Position numbers and translations under genes: made by a program. A stretch of DNA of 56,134 nt, from IMG/VR virus record IMGVR_UViG_3300027741_000078, positions 1 to 56,134 of that record; one strand, written 5' to 3'. The stretch comes from a virus. Below the pieces are notes generated by a model. That model was not told where the DNA came from. It saw nothing but the letters and a program-made list of their open reading frames with translations, and made no database searches. Shown piece by piece: positions 25,511 through 32,587 of this stretch (the first letter of the stretch is position 1; each line of letters begins with the position of its first letter).

Positions 25511-26439
25511 AGATCCCCCACGTTAATCAATTGGCCCCGAAACTCAACGTGATCGTCGTCCCACCGGTGAACAATCTCCGGCCACAGTAGCTCAGAATCC
25601 GCAAACGTCAAAACGGCAAAACCCGATCGCCAGTTGGTCGGGTTCATCTCCAGATAATCAATAAACTGAGGCCCGTCCACCTCAGCAAGCGTACCGGTGT
25701 CCACGCCGTACCTGTTGCCCCGCAGATCCGCATACGGCGTGACCTTGAGCGAGTGCAGGTGCCCGGTGACGATCGAGACTCCAGCGGCTACCGTGTTGGC
25801 GTGAGTGGCGTGGATGCCACCCTTATACCGATGCTTCACGATCACGTCATTCGTCGGCCAGCAACTCCAGCAGGGGTGCCAGGCGGGAAAGTGATCCTTC
25901 AACGAGAACCCGGCGATGTTCTCAAACTCGTGAGCCGCCTGAGCAAGACGATTCTCAAACCGGGCGTCGTGGTTACCCAACGGCCAGACCAACTGCACAT
26001 TGTGGCGGGCCTCTTTCGCTGCCGTCTCAATCTCCTCTAACGAGGCCTGGCAAGCGTTTAGCTCTTCCTTAAGCGACGGCCTATGCGTCCACCCGATACG
26101 CGGATAGCGGCTGATTGAGGCCCCGTCAAAGGCGTCCCCGTTGTTGATGACGGCGTAGGGCTTAAGCTCCTTGATCGCCCACAGCAAACCTTTGAATGCG
26201 GTGGAGCGGATGCCAGGCCAGAAGTGTGCGTCGGAAAAGACGATGACGGTTCCGGTGGTGATCCCTAGCCGGTGCTCCGCCTTGACGATGTGTGGCGCCC
26301 GTAATGGAGGAGGGATCTTTGCCGTGTTTATACGACGACGTAATGATCTTTCATTGACGCCCAGTACCCGAGACGCTGCGGCTACTGAGCCAGCACTCCG
26401 GATTGCAGCCTCAATCTGTTGGTCGGAGTGCTTCTGCAT
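25507..26439 (-). CDS. Metallophosphoesterase with N-terminal helix-turn-helix
   Basis: 310 residues. Residues about 1-40 form a Fis/recombinase-like helix-turn-helix (SVAAASRVLGVNERSLRRRI). The phosphoesterase core shows D70-x-H72 (SDAH), G-D102 (NNGDAFDG), G-N156-H157-D158 and a GHLH motif (226-229), all metal-binding residues of calcineurin-like phosphatases. The pairing suggests a DNA-directed phosphodiesterase or nuclease of the SbcD/Mre11 superfamily rather than a soluble phosphatase. It lies in the early operon with a RecB-like nuclease, so a DNA end-processing role is likely but inferred. Confidence 0.82.
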   Translation of the reverse strand: MQKHSDQQIEAAIRSAGSVAAASRVLGVNERSLRRRINTAKIPPPLRAPHIVKAEHRLGITTGTVIVFSDAHFWPGIRSTAFKGLLWAIKELKPYAVINNGDAFDGASISRYPRIGWTHRPSLKEELNACQASLEEIETAAKEARHNVQLVWPLGNHDARFENRLAQAAHEFENIAGFSLKDHFPAWHPCWSCWPTNDVIVKHRYKGGIHATHANTVAAGVSIVTGHLHSLKVTPYADLRGNRYGVDTGTLAEVDGPQFIDYLEMNPTNWRSGFAVLTFADSELLWPEIVHRWDDDHVEFRGQLINVGDL

Positions 26440-26441
26440 CG

Positions 26442-26729
26442 CTACTCCGCCATTTCAAACTCGCCGCAGTACGATGTGTTTTCTGTACGCGGGAACAATG
26501 ACGTTGGCAGTATCGATCCATCTTCTTCGGAGACGACGTTCATGATCGTTGGCGGGTAACGGCGGCACTCCCCGCTTGCCTCTTCATCCTGATACCAGTA
26601 GGCGCAGGTTGCACAGGCCACGTCATCCTCTTCGCCGTCCGCATAACCCTGCTCGGGCTGCTCTTCGGGCTGGATCTCCTCTCCGGCTGCGATGATGCGG
26701 AAGGACCACTCTTCTTTCAGTGCTGACAT
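26442..26729 (-). CDS. Small cysteine-motif protein, putative metal binding
   Basis: 95 residues. The pattern C-A-T-C-A-Y-W-Y ... G-E-C-R-R-Y-P-P-T ... S-Y-C-G-E-F has four cysteines arranged like a small zinc or iron-sulfur site found in uncharacterised bacterial and phage proteins ending WCGEF. The N-terminal half is acidic. It lies 2 bases downstream (in the minus direction upstream) of the phosphoesterase gene in the same operon. Function unknown. Confidence 0.65.
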   Translation of the reverse strand: MSALKEEWSFRIIAAGEEIQPEEQPEQGYADGEEDDVACATCAYWYQDEEASGECRRYPPTIMNVVSEEDGSILPTSLFPRTENTSYCGEFEMAE

Positions 26730-26738
26730 AGAAAACTC

Positions 26739-27509
26739 CTAAACGGTTATTGATTCAAGTTCGTCGGTCACGCCAGGAATATCGTTAACCGAGGCGACGA
26801 TACCCATCGAGTAAATGTTAACAAAATGATCCTCTTGATTCTCAAAAAAATTGGTCTTCTTGAAGATCGGTTCATTAAACGACCAGACCTTGTAGTCCGA
26901 CATAAACTGCCGAATATAAAAGTTAATCGTCTTCTGAACGTGAGGGTTGTACTCCAAATAAATGACCGGCTTGTGACGCTTAATTGTTTCATAAGCACCG
27001 AGCATCGTCTGCGGCTCAAACCCCTCTGCGTCAACCTTGATGTAATCGCACCTCTCAAGGTTTAGGTCGTCGATCTTTACGACCGGGACACGCTTACCCT
27101 CAAGACCGCCAACCGTCACCGCGCCGAAGTTGTATTCGCTTCCGATCTCAATCTCGGGGACCATAATCGTCGAAACCTGATCACCCACCGCGGCGTGGAC
27201 AGCATTGACGTTAAAGACCTCGTTACAGACTAGGTTGGCGCACAGCATCTGAAAGATCAAACGCTGCGGCTCAAACGCATACAGAACCCCTTCAGGGCCG
27301 ATGTGGTGAGCAAGCGGCACGGTGTGGCTGCCGATGTTTGCCCCGACCTCCACAATGACTCCGCCCTCCGGGACGACAGAGCGGGAGAAGTCAACAAGCC
27401 GCTGCTCCCACTCGCCGTACTGCTCAAGACACTTGCCGATGTAGGTATCCTGAGCCGGATAAAAGAACTTACCCTCTCGAGCCTCAATCATTGCAATTTT
27501 GTGGCTCAT
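26739..27509 (-). CDS. FkbM-family SAM-dependent methyltransferase
   Basis: 256 residues. The SAM-binding motif VEVGANIGSHT (about 53-63), the acidic end of strand 2 (LYAFEPQ), and the FkbM-specific VPVVKIDDL and IKVDAEGFEP motifs are all visible. FkbM enzymes usually O-methylate sugars on glycans or polyketides. In a phage this could modify a glycan on the virion or host, possibly together with the GT60-like enzyme at 11558. Its location in the early operon argues for action early in infection. The stop-start overlap with the gene at 27506 is 4 bases. Confidence 0.85.
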   Translation of the reverse strand: MSHKIAMIEAREGKFFYPAQDTYIGKCLEQYGEWEQRLVDFSRSVVPEGGVIVEVGANIGSHTVPLAHHIGPEGVLYAFEPQRLIFQMLCANLVCNEVFNVNAVHAAVGDQVSTIMVPEIEIGSEYNFGAVTVGGLEGKRVPVVKIDDLNLERCDYIKVDAEGFEPQTMLGAYETIKRHKPVIYLEYNPHVQKTINFYIRQFMSDYKVWSFNEPIFKKTNFFENQEDHFVNIYSMGIVASVNDIPGVTDELESITV

Positions 27510-27793
27510 TTTGCCCTCGAGATCAAGAACACCTCAACGCCCCACGCCTCAGAGAGCTTGCGCTCAATTGAGTTCAGCACCTTATGGTCGGCGAATGCAG
27601 AGATCGGAGGACGCCTAATCGTGATGTCGATTGCCCACGGCGTGCTCTGCAGCATCACCTGTTTCGCCATCCCAGTCAGGCCCACGTCCTTGATCACCTT
27701 ATCGAAGAAGAGGTTGTTTGAGGGTTTAGGCTCGTCGTACTTAGCGGACTCAATCTCCATCATCGCCGCCCGCAGCTCGTCAGTAAACTCCAT
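27506..27793 (-). CDS. Small protein of unknown function in early operon
   Basis: 95 residues, begins MEFTDELRAAMMEIESAKYD; the middle contains LFFDKVIKDVGLTGMAKQVM and a beta-rich end WGVEVFLISRAK. No family recognised. A ribosome binding site (GGAGG, part of the upstream mini-gene) precedes the ATG. Overlaps with both neighbours show it is translated as part of the minus-strand early operon between the mini-membrane protein and the FkbM methyltransferase. Confidence 0.65.
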   Translation of the reverse strand: MEFTDELRAAMMEIESAKYDEPKPSNNLFFDKVIKDVGLTGMAKQVMLQSTPWAIDITIRRPPISAFADHKVLNSIERKLSEAWGVEVFLISRAK

Positions 27794-27920
27794 TGCGATC
27801 CTCCATGCGGTTGGATATAACCGCTACCAGTCCACAACACCCCAGCAGCACGACGGCGACGATCGTCTCGCCAGCCAACGCGCAGGCCAGGCCCATTCCG
27901 AATAAAATTGCGCTTGCCAT
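27780..27920 (-). CDS. Mini membrane protein (46 residues)
   Basis: A short frame starting MASAILFGMGLACALAGETI then VAVVLLGCCGLVAVIS, giving one long or two short hydrophobic segments, and a charged end NRMEDRNGVY. It begins 2 bases after the stop of the SSB-like gene and overlaps the next gene's start by 14 bases, filling an otherwise empty gap in a tight operon. Its 3' end supplies the GGAGG ribosome binding site of that gene. Possible roles include superinfection exclusion or membrane signalling; none is shown by sequence. Confidence 0.55.
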   Translation of the reverse strand: MASAILFGMGLACALAGETIVAVVLLGCCGLVAVISNRMEDRNGVY

Positions 27921-27922
27921 GA

Positions 27923-28543
27923 TCAGAACGGGATGTCGTCGTCTTCAACCACCGCCGTCGAGAAGTTCACCGGAACCTTCTTCTGGTTCCACTCGGGGCA
28001 GGCCATGATCTTCTCCTTGAGGCGGTCGTTAAGCTTCTCAAAGACGGTCATGTTCCGATCGTCAAGGCTCCAGTAGTCAACCTCGTTGTACGGCGTTGGG
28101 AGATTCTTCTTAAGCGTGGCGTGGACCGGGCTAACGCTGCTCACCTTGGAGTAGGAGCGCCCCGTTGCGCCGATCTTCTCCTCCACGGTCAACATACACC
28201 ACTGCCCGAGGATGTTCTGCATTTTGAATCCCTTCTCCTCCTCCGGCGTAAAGTCACGGCCGCGCCATGCACGCAGGGTCTTACGCAGCGTGGCGTTCTC
28301 ATTCATGGAGGCGGTGTAGGTCTGGCTGATGCTCATCGGCTCGCCCTTGCCGATCGTGAGAGGGTTGCCGTCTGCGTCATCGCCGTGGACCTCCCACTGG
28401 ATCAGGACGATGTGGCGCTTGCTAACCTCGCCGTCGTAGGTGTTGGTTTGCGTTCCCATGTCGACGAATCGGTAGCATCGCGCGAGGTAGGTTCCGCTCG
28501 GTACTGGCTTGTAAGTGCTCTCGGATTGCTTGCTTAGGATCAT
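27923..28543 (-). CDS. Single-stranded DNA-binding-like protein
   Basis: 206 residues. The N-terminus SESTYKPVPSGTYLARCYRF with a following D-M-G-T-Q and the middle W-E-V-H-G-D-D-A-D-G match a phage family of OB-fold-like, DNA-binding proteins near replication genes. The C-terminal tip VVEDDDIPF is the acidic-hydrophobic tail typical of bacterial SSBs, which recruits partner proteins. It is the first gene of the minus-strand early operon, opposite the replication genes at 28672, in line with an SSB for phage replication. Moderately confident because the OB fold itself cannot be seen by motif. Confidence 0.72.
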   Translation of the reverse strand: MILSKQSESTYKPVPSGTYLARCYRFVDMGTQTNTYDGEVSKRHIVLIQWEVHGDDADGNPLTIGKGEPMSISQTYTASMNENATLRKTLRAWRGRDFTPEEEKGFKMQNILGQWCMLTVEEKIGATGRSYSKVSSVSPVHATLKKNLPTPYNEVDYWSLDDRNMTVFEKLNDRLKEKIMACPEWNQKKVPVNFSTAVVEDDDIPF

Positions 28544-28584
28544 GATTTTCCTTGATTAAATGTGCCGCGGATCGGGCAAGGCGG

Positions 28585-28612
28585 ACTCTACACTGCTAAA
28601 AAAAAATGTCAA
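28585..28612 (-). promoter_or_regulatory. Early minus-strand promoter
   Basis: Read on the minus strand: TTGACA (28612-28607), 16-base spacer including a run of nine T, then TAGAGT (28590-28585). The -35 is a perfect sigma-70 match. The -10 part GTGTAGAGT is identical to that of promoter module 1. The operon's first ATG is at 28543. This region (28544-28671) holds the divergent starts of both early operons. Confidence 0.65.
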
Positions 28613-28671
28613 CACCCCCCTTGACGCCGTGCTAGAAAAACGACAACCTGCCGCACCAAGGAGGAAAACCG

Positions 28672-29304
28672 ATGAACTGGTACAAGTGGCGGATGACCGA
28701 GTATGCGGCGATGACCCGGCATCTATCTGACGGCGAGGACCTAGCGCTGCGTCGCATCATTGACCTTTACTACACCCTCAGGCACCCATTACCGCTAGAC
28801 CCAACCTGGACCGCCAAGAGGATTCAGTTTGAGCGGTACGACGTGGTGAGCGACGTCCTACAAGAGTTCTTAAAACGCACCGACGAGGGCTGGGTCTACC
28901 CTCAAGCCGAAGAGGACATCGCCAACTTCGAGGACAAGGTGCAGAAGGCGAGGACGGCTGCAGAGCAACGCTGGATGCGGACGCATAGCGAACGTAATGC
29001 AGAAGAGAGAAGAGAAGATAAGAACAGAGAAGAAAAAAACAATATGGCCGCTAACGCTGATCGTTTTATGGAATTCTGGAATGCGTGGCCGCCAGGAAAG
29101 CGCAAGTACGACAAAACCGGCGCTCTAAGAACATGGGCTCGTTACAAGCTTGACCCGTACGCCGATACAATCATCGCCCACGTCGAGCGGCAGAAGGCGT
29201 CGCAGTCGTGGCTCGAGGGCTACATCCCGGCACCAACGACCTACCTCAACCAGGCGAGGTGGGAGGCGGACGCCAACGCAATACCAGTGAGGCGTGGAAA
29301 ATGA
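28672..29304 (+). CDS. DUF1376-domain replication protein
   Basis: 210 residues. The N-terminal MNWYKWRMTEYAAMTRHLSD with LRRIIDLYYTLRHPLPLD and a following WVYPQAEEDIANF are the DUF1376 pattern. This domain occurs in phage and prophage replication-initiation proteins that act before the helicase. Residues about 120-200 form a second, helicase-loader or primosomal part (FMEFWNAWPPGKRKYDKTGA, YIPAPTTYLNQARWE). It starts a plus-strand replication operon with ribosome binding site AAGGAGG. A TTGACG at 28621 may be its -35; no clear -10 is visible. Confidence 0.8.
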   Translation: MNWYKWRMTEYAAMTRHLSDGEDLALRRIIDLYYTLRHPLPLDPTWTAKRIQFERYDVVSDVLQEFLKRTDEGWVYPQAEEDIANFEDKVQKARTAAEQRWMRTHSERNAEERREDKNREEKNNMAANADRFMEFWNAWPPGKRKYDKTGALRTWARYKLDPYADTIIAHVERQKASQSWLEGYIPAPTTYLNQARWEADANAIPVRRGK

Positions 29305-29696
29305 TTGATAATGTGCTCTCTCGCCTAGACCGGGTAAGCGGCAGGAACGGCTCCTGGACCGCGAAGTGCCCGGCTCACCAAGACAAATCCCCATCGCTTG
29401 CCATCGCGGAGCGTGACGGGGTTGTTCTCCTCCACTGTTTTGCGGGGTGCTCTGCCTATGAAATATGTTCTGCGATCGGCCTGGAGATGTCTGATCTCTT
29501 TCCGGAGCGCGTGGAGACGGGTAAGCCGAAACCTAAGTTCTTCTCCAAGGACCTACTGAAGATCATTCACTTCGAGGCGTGTGTCGTCATGATGCTGGCC
29601 TCTGATGTTGCGAATGGAAAATCTATCTCCCAGGACGACCTAAACCGCGCCTGGCTTGCCTACGAGAGGATTGATGAAGCTCTCAAATTCGCTTGA
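29301..29696 (+). CDS. CHC2-type zinc finger protein, primase N-terminus-like
   Basis: 131 residues. Cys23-x2-His26 (CPAHQDKSPSL) and Cys46-x3-Cys50 (LHCFAGCSAY) form the CHC2 zinc-binding motif of DnaG-type primases. The polypeptide stops shortly after, with no TOPRIM catalytic domain; residues 80-131 are a helical tail. It may guide priming by a host primase or act with the helicase encoded next. The ATG overlaps the DUF1376 stop (ATGA); the 3' end overlaps the helicase start by 23 bases. The zinc-finger assignment is strong, the function inferred. Confidence 0.8.
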   Translation: MIDNVLSRLDRVSGRNGSWTAKCPAHQDKSPSLAIAERDGVVLLHCFAGCSAYEICSAIGLEMSDLFPERVETGKPKPKFFSKDLLKIIHFEACVVMMLASDVANGKSISQDDLNRAWLAYERIDEALKFA

Positions 29697-30660
29697 CGGT
29701 ATTGAGGCTCGAGCACGGGCCCTTGACGAAAACAGACGTTTAAGGAAGGAGGAGATTGATGTCGACAGATACGAAAAGATAAGCGAAATTAAACTCAAGG
29801 TCCGGGAGGCCAGCGCCTATCTCCTTGACATACTCGACAGCCGCAACCAGCCAGCGCCACCTAAACCGCTGCAGATGCCGTGGCAAAAGACGCACGGTGA
29901 CTTTGAGTATCGGCTGGGTGAGGTAACCGTCTACGCCGGGTCTAACGGTGGCGGCAAGTCCCTGCTAACGGGTCAGGTTGCTCTTAGCCTCGTGCAGCAG
30001 GGCGAGAAGGTCTGCATAGCGTCATTCGAGATGAAGCCGACCCGTACCCTATCCCGGATGCTGCGTCAGTTCAGCGGAGAGAATACGGAGGGGCTAATGT
30101 ACCCTCAGGAGCGCCTTACGAGCACCGTGATGGCGTTTGATTCGTTCTCTGCTAGCAAACTGTGGCTCTACGATCAACAGGGCACCACCGACGCCAGGAC
30201 GGTGATTGCGATGGCCCGCTACTGCGCGATGGAGTTGGGAATTCGCCACGTTTTCATTGATTCGCTCATGAAGTGTGTACATGGCGAGGACGACTACAAC
30301 GCGCAGAAGGGTTTCATTAACGAGCTGACGGCGCTGGCTCGAGACCATAACGTCCACGTCCACCTCGTGCACCACATTCGCAAGCTCGCGAGTGAGGAGA
30401 TGCAGCCTAACAAGTTTGACCTCAAGGGCTCGGGGGCGATCACCGATCAGGTTGATAACGTCTTTCTAATTTGGCGTAACAAGAAGAAGGAGATGGCGGT
30501 AAAGGCGGGCGGCAGCTACACCCCGTATGAGTACGACCTGATGCTGATGTGCGAGAAGCAGCGCAACGGAGACTGCGAGGAGTGGTATCAGTTGTGGTAT
30601 CACCGCGACAGCCAGTCGTTTTGTGACAACGCAGAGATGACCCTCATTAAATATGATTGA
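29674..30660 (+). CDS. DnaB/RepA-like replicative helicase (RecA fold)
   Basis: 328 residues. The N-terminal charged helix region (1-65) is followed by a RecA-type ATPase: Walker A AGSNGGGKS (about 89-96), SFEMK with the catalytic Glu (119), Walker B HVFIDS (Asp196), and HLVHHIRK as the motif-3 region. A GSGAITDQVDNVF segment is the usual DnaB arginine-finger neighbourhood. It unwinds the template fork. It lies between the CHC2 protein and RusA in one overlapping operon. ATG 29674 was chosen for its GAGAGGA site; an earlier ATG at 29656 lies further inside the upstream gene. Confidence 0.85.
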   Translation: MKLSNSLDGIEARARALDENRRLRKEEIDVDRYEKISEIKLKVREASAYLLDILDSRNQPAPPKPLQMPWQKTHGDFEYRLGEVTVYAGSNGGGKSLLTGQVALSLVQQGEKVCIASFEMKPTRTLSRMLRQFSGENTEGLMYPQERLTSTVMAFDSFSASKLWLYDQQGTTDARTVIAMARYCAMELGIRHVFIDSLMKCVHGEDDYNAQKGFINELTALARDHNVHVHLVHHIRKLASEEMQPNKFDLKGSGAITDQVDNVFLIWRNKKKEMAVKAGGSYTPYEYDLMLMCEKQRNGDCEEWYQLWYHRDSQSFCDNAEMTLIKYD

Positions 30661-31030
30661 ACTCACCTTACCCTGGCCGCCCTCGGTCAATAATTATTGG
30701 AAGAAATGGCGCAACCGGATGGTGATCTCCGAAGGCGGGAGGCTCTACCGGGAGGCTGTGGCGCTGCAGGTATCGATGCAGGCCCCTAACACGAGTCTGG
30801 AGTGCCCTCTCGTGGTGGAGATTGAGGCATGGCGCCCTGACCGTCGCAAAAGGGATCTTGACAATCTCTGCAAGGCGACGTTAGATGCTCTTGCGACGGC
30901 CGGAGTGTACCGGGACGACTCGCAGATTCAGGATCTAAGGATTTATTGGGCAGAGCACCTGGGCGGAATGCTCAAGGTCAAAATCAAGGAGCGCAAGCGT
31001 GGTGAAGAACGAGTGGACGAAGGGGTTTGA
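30653..31030 (+). CDS. rusA: RusA-family Holliday junction resolvase
   Basis: 125 residues. It begins ELTLPWPPSVNNYW and contains RDLDNLCKATLDAL with Asp68, Asp70 and Asp78, and YRDDSQI with Asp88-Asp89, all conserved acidic residues of RusA that bind metal at the active site. It resolves recombination intermediates and concatemers before packaging. It overlaps the helicase stop by 8 bases. Length is typical of the family (about 120 residues). Confidence 0.92.
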   Translation: MIELTLPWPPSVNNYWKKWRNRMVISEGGRLYREAVALQVSMQAPNTSLECPLVVEIEAWRPDRRKRDLDNLCKATLDALATAGVYRDDSQIQDLRIYWAEHLGGMLKVKIKERKRGEERVDEGV

Positions 31031-31169
31031 TGCTGGGGTGGCGATCATGCTGCTCGAGATACAGGACTACATGGATCTAAGGCCGGAGCAGGAGTCGGTG
31101 CTGCTGCCGCTGCTAGATCATCTTCGACAGGAGGAGCCTATTAGGGTTTCCCCTAGTGAAGAAAGTTGA
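30999..31169 (+). CDS. Small protein overlapping rusA, unknown
   Basis: 56 residues from GTG 30999, behind AAGGAG (30986-30991): MVKNEWTKGFDAGVAIMLLE, then a leucine-rich middle LLPLLDHLRQEEP. It overlaps the last 32 bases of rusA. Its 3' end contains the inverted repeat TAGGG/CCCTA and the first bases of promoter module 2, so gene and control region share DNA. Ribosome binding site and open frame support it; function unknown. Confidence 0.5.
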   Translation: MVKNEWTKGFDAGVAIMLLEIQDYMDLRPEQESVLLPLLDHLRQEEPIRVSPSEES

Positions 31170-31206
31170 AAAAAGTTCACACAAGACGGAAGTTCTTCGG
31201 TAGGAT
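31140..31206 (+). promoter_or_regulatory. Phage promoter module 2 with upstream inverted repeat
   Basis: Inverted repeat TAGGG-TTTC-CCCTA (31142-31155) is followed by two tandem 10-base units GAAGAAAGTT/GAAAAAAGTT, the core AAAAAAGTTCACACAAG (31169-31185) and, 19 bases after TTCACA, TAGGAT (31201-31206). The whole block closely matches that at 34011-34078. The gene starts at 31233. Confidence 0.72.
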
Positions 31207-31232
31207 TCTCACATCGCAACCGGAGAACCACC

Positions 31233-31523
31233 ATGAACACCACCGAAATCAACGCAGTAGACACCCTCGGCGCACTCTTGGCCCAGATCGCAACCCTCAC
31301 CGCACAGGCTGACGCCATCAAGGACCAGCTCAAGGATAGCGCCACGATGCCTGGCGGCTCGAAGGTGTTTGAGGGTGCGCTGTTTAAGGCAACCCACTCT
31401 GAAGCAAACCGGTCTACCGTTGACTGGAAGGCTCTGGTCAAGTCCTGCGGCATCAGCGAGAGCAAGATCGCTGAGTTCACCAAGACGACCGCGGTGTTCT
31501 CGATCAAGGTCACCAGCCGGTGA
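31233..31523 (+). CDS. Small conserved phage protein with own promoter and terminator
   Basis: 96 residues. The first half is a coiled coil (LLAQIATLTAQADAIKDQLK). The second half contains G-S-K-V-F-E-G-A-L-F-K-A-T-H-S-E-A-N-R then STVDWKALVKSCGI. I have a sense that this family recurs in phage early regions, but I know no function. It has its own promoter module and its own strong terminator (31534-31564), so it is transcribed as a single-gene unit, perhaps to high level. A DNA- or host-protein-binding role is plausible and unproven. Confidence 0.8.
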   Translation: MNTTEINAVDTLGALLAQIATLTAQADAIKDQLKDSATMPGGSKVFEGALFKATHSEANRSTVDWKALVKSCGISESKIAEFTKTTAVFSIKVTSR

Positions 31524-31533
31524 TTTTTCTAGC

Positions 31534-31564
31534 AGGGGCCCTGTTCGCAAGCGGGGCCCTTTTT
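31534..31564 (+). terminator. Rho-independent terminator
   Basis: An 8-pair stem AGGGGCCC (31534-31541) with GGGCCCTT (31554-31561, one G-U pair) is followed by a T run (31560-31564). It lies 10 bases after the stop of the 96-residue gene. Confidence 0.88.
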
Positions 31565-31587
31565 CATTTCTTATTTTGGGTGACGAG

Positions 31588-31794
31588 ATGATTAACGTCG
31601 CAGAGAGCATTGTAGAGGTTGGATTACTTGCCAGGAAGTTACAGGAGGTCTGTGCTTTCTCTGAGCCAGATCGTGAAGTTGTCGACGACCTGGTTTCCCA
31701 ATTATTATTTCATTGTTCAAGGATTTACGTTGAGAGCAATGAAGTTACTAGATTTGAGAAACCATTTTGGCAAACGGGGCAACTCCTCAGCTAG
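31588..31794 (+). CDS. Small protein of unknown function
   Basis: 68 residues, MINVAESIVEVGLLARKLQE at the start, mostly helical and acidic, ending WQTGQLLS. The first ATG after the terminator. It overlaps the next gene by 56 bases. No recognised family; the support is an open frame in a region of tightly packed small genes. Confidence 0.5.
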   Translation: MINVAESIVEVGLLARKLQEVCAFSEPDREVVDDLVSQLLFHCSRIYVESNEVTRFEKPFWQTGQLLS

Positions 31795-32023
31795 GTCGGT
31801 AGGCGAGGAGGAGCTTGTTGAGGCGATGCAGTTTATGTCGTCCAAGAACAAGCGAATCAAGGTCTATAGCAACTATGGCTTTGTCAATCAATCCCACAAA
31901 TTCCCTTGCAGGATCCAGTTTATTGAGGGGCGTCGTATGCCTGACGACTCTTGGGACTGGACGATTGGATGGGAGTCTGGGGCCAGGAAAAACGGAATCG
32001 GTGAAAGGATAATCGTGACATGA
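31739..32023 (+). CDS. Small basic/aromatic protein of unknown function
   Basis: 94 residues from ATG 31739 (MKLLDLRNHFGKRGNSSARS). The later part KIRIKVYS-like (NKRIKVYSNYGFVNQSHKF) and W-D-W-T-I-G-W-E-S-G suggest a small beta-rich fold. It ends with an ATGA overlap into the next gene. The frame runs further upstream, but without a ribosome binding site. Function unknown. Confidence 0.5.
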   Translation: MKLLDLRNHFGKRGNSSARSVGEEELVEAMQFMSSKNKRIKVYSNYGFVNQSHKFPCRIQFIEGRRMPDDSWDWTIGWESGARKNGIGERIIVT

Positions 32024-32313
32024 TGCGTGATATTGAGTGGAAGAAGTGGCGGGATCAGATCATGAAAAACGACGGCAGTTATCACCCCCTTGAGGAGGCT
32101 CTATACAAGGCCTGGTGCGCCGCATGGGACTCCGCCGTGCATTGTTATGAGGACGCCAAGCCAAACCTGCGTCTTGGGCAGCGTGGAATCATCAAGCTTG
32201 CGATGGACGCCGGGCTAGTGGAGCGTAGCGAGATTGGCGGCCACTACGTCTGCGGTGAGGTCGAGGAGGTGGTGGACTTCGCCAGGCTGATTGAGGACGC
32301 CCATGCAATATGA
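32020..32313 (+). CDS. Small protein, possible winged-helix-like, unknown
   Basis: 97 residues. A W-K-K-W-R-D-Q start is followed by helical stretches (LYKAWCAAWDSAVHCYEDA, LGQRGIIKLAMDAGLVERS) and a V-C-G-E-V end. The segment GIIKLAMDAGLVERSEIGGH looks like a small helix-turn-helix, but this is only an impression. It overlaps its neighbours by 4 and 11 bases. No family recognised. Confidence 0.55.
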   Translation: MMRDIEWKKWRDQIMKNDGSYHPLEEALYKAWCAAWDSAVHCYEDAKPNLRLGQRGIIKLAMDAGLVERSEIGGHYVCGEVEEVVDFARLIEDAHAI

Positions 32314-32587
32314 GCAGATTATTACGGACTACCTTGACGACAAGGGCGAGATGTTCGTAACCGAGATGCGGATACCGGATATGTTGCGCTCGACGCTTAA
32401 CTCGCGTCTGTCTGTGATGGCGCAGGCCGGCAAGATCAATCGGCGGCAGGAGTGGCACGAGGGGTTTCGCAAGAAGTGCTGGATGTATAGCCTGCCAAAC
32501 CGTGAGAAGGTTTACAAGGGTGCGAGTCCGTATAAAGGGGAGCCGGAATATGCCTACATTCTCAGAAATTTTTTCAGAGCAGCCTGA
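32303..32587 (+). CDS. Small winged-helix-like protein
   Basis: 94 residues (MQYEQIITDYLDDKGEMFVT). The first 60 residues have the helix-loop-helix-wing look of small phage regulators (IPDMLRSTLNSRLSVMAQAG, KINRRQEWH, KKCWMYSLP). It may repress or bind DNA. ATG 32303 is preferred over an in-frame TTG at 32291. It overlaps the next gene by 38 bases. Confidence 0.5.
   Translation: MQYEQIITDYLDDKGEMFVTEMRIPDMLRSTLNSRLSVMAQAGKINRRQEWHEGFRKKCWMYSLPNREKVYKGASPYKGEPEYAYILRNFFRAA

Noticed and set aside
27303-27905. A plus-strand frame of 200 codons opposite the FkbM gene and its neighbours
   Set aside because: It crosses three well-packed minus-strand genes and lacks domain similarity and a ribosome binding site.
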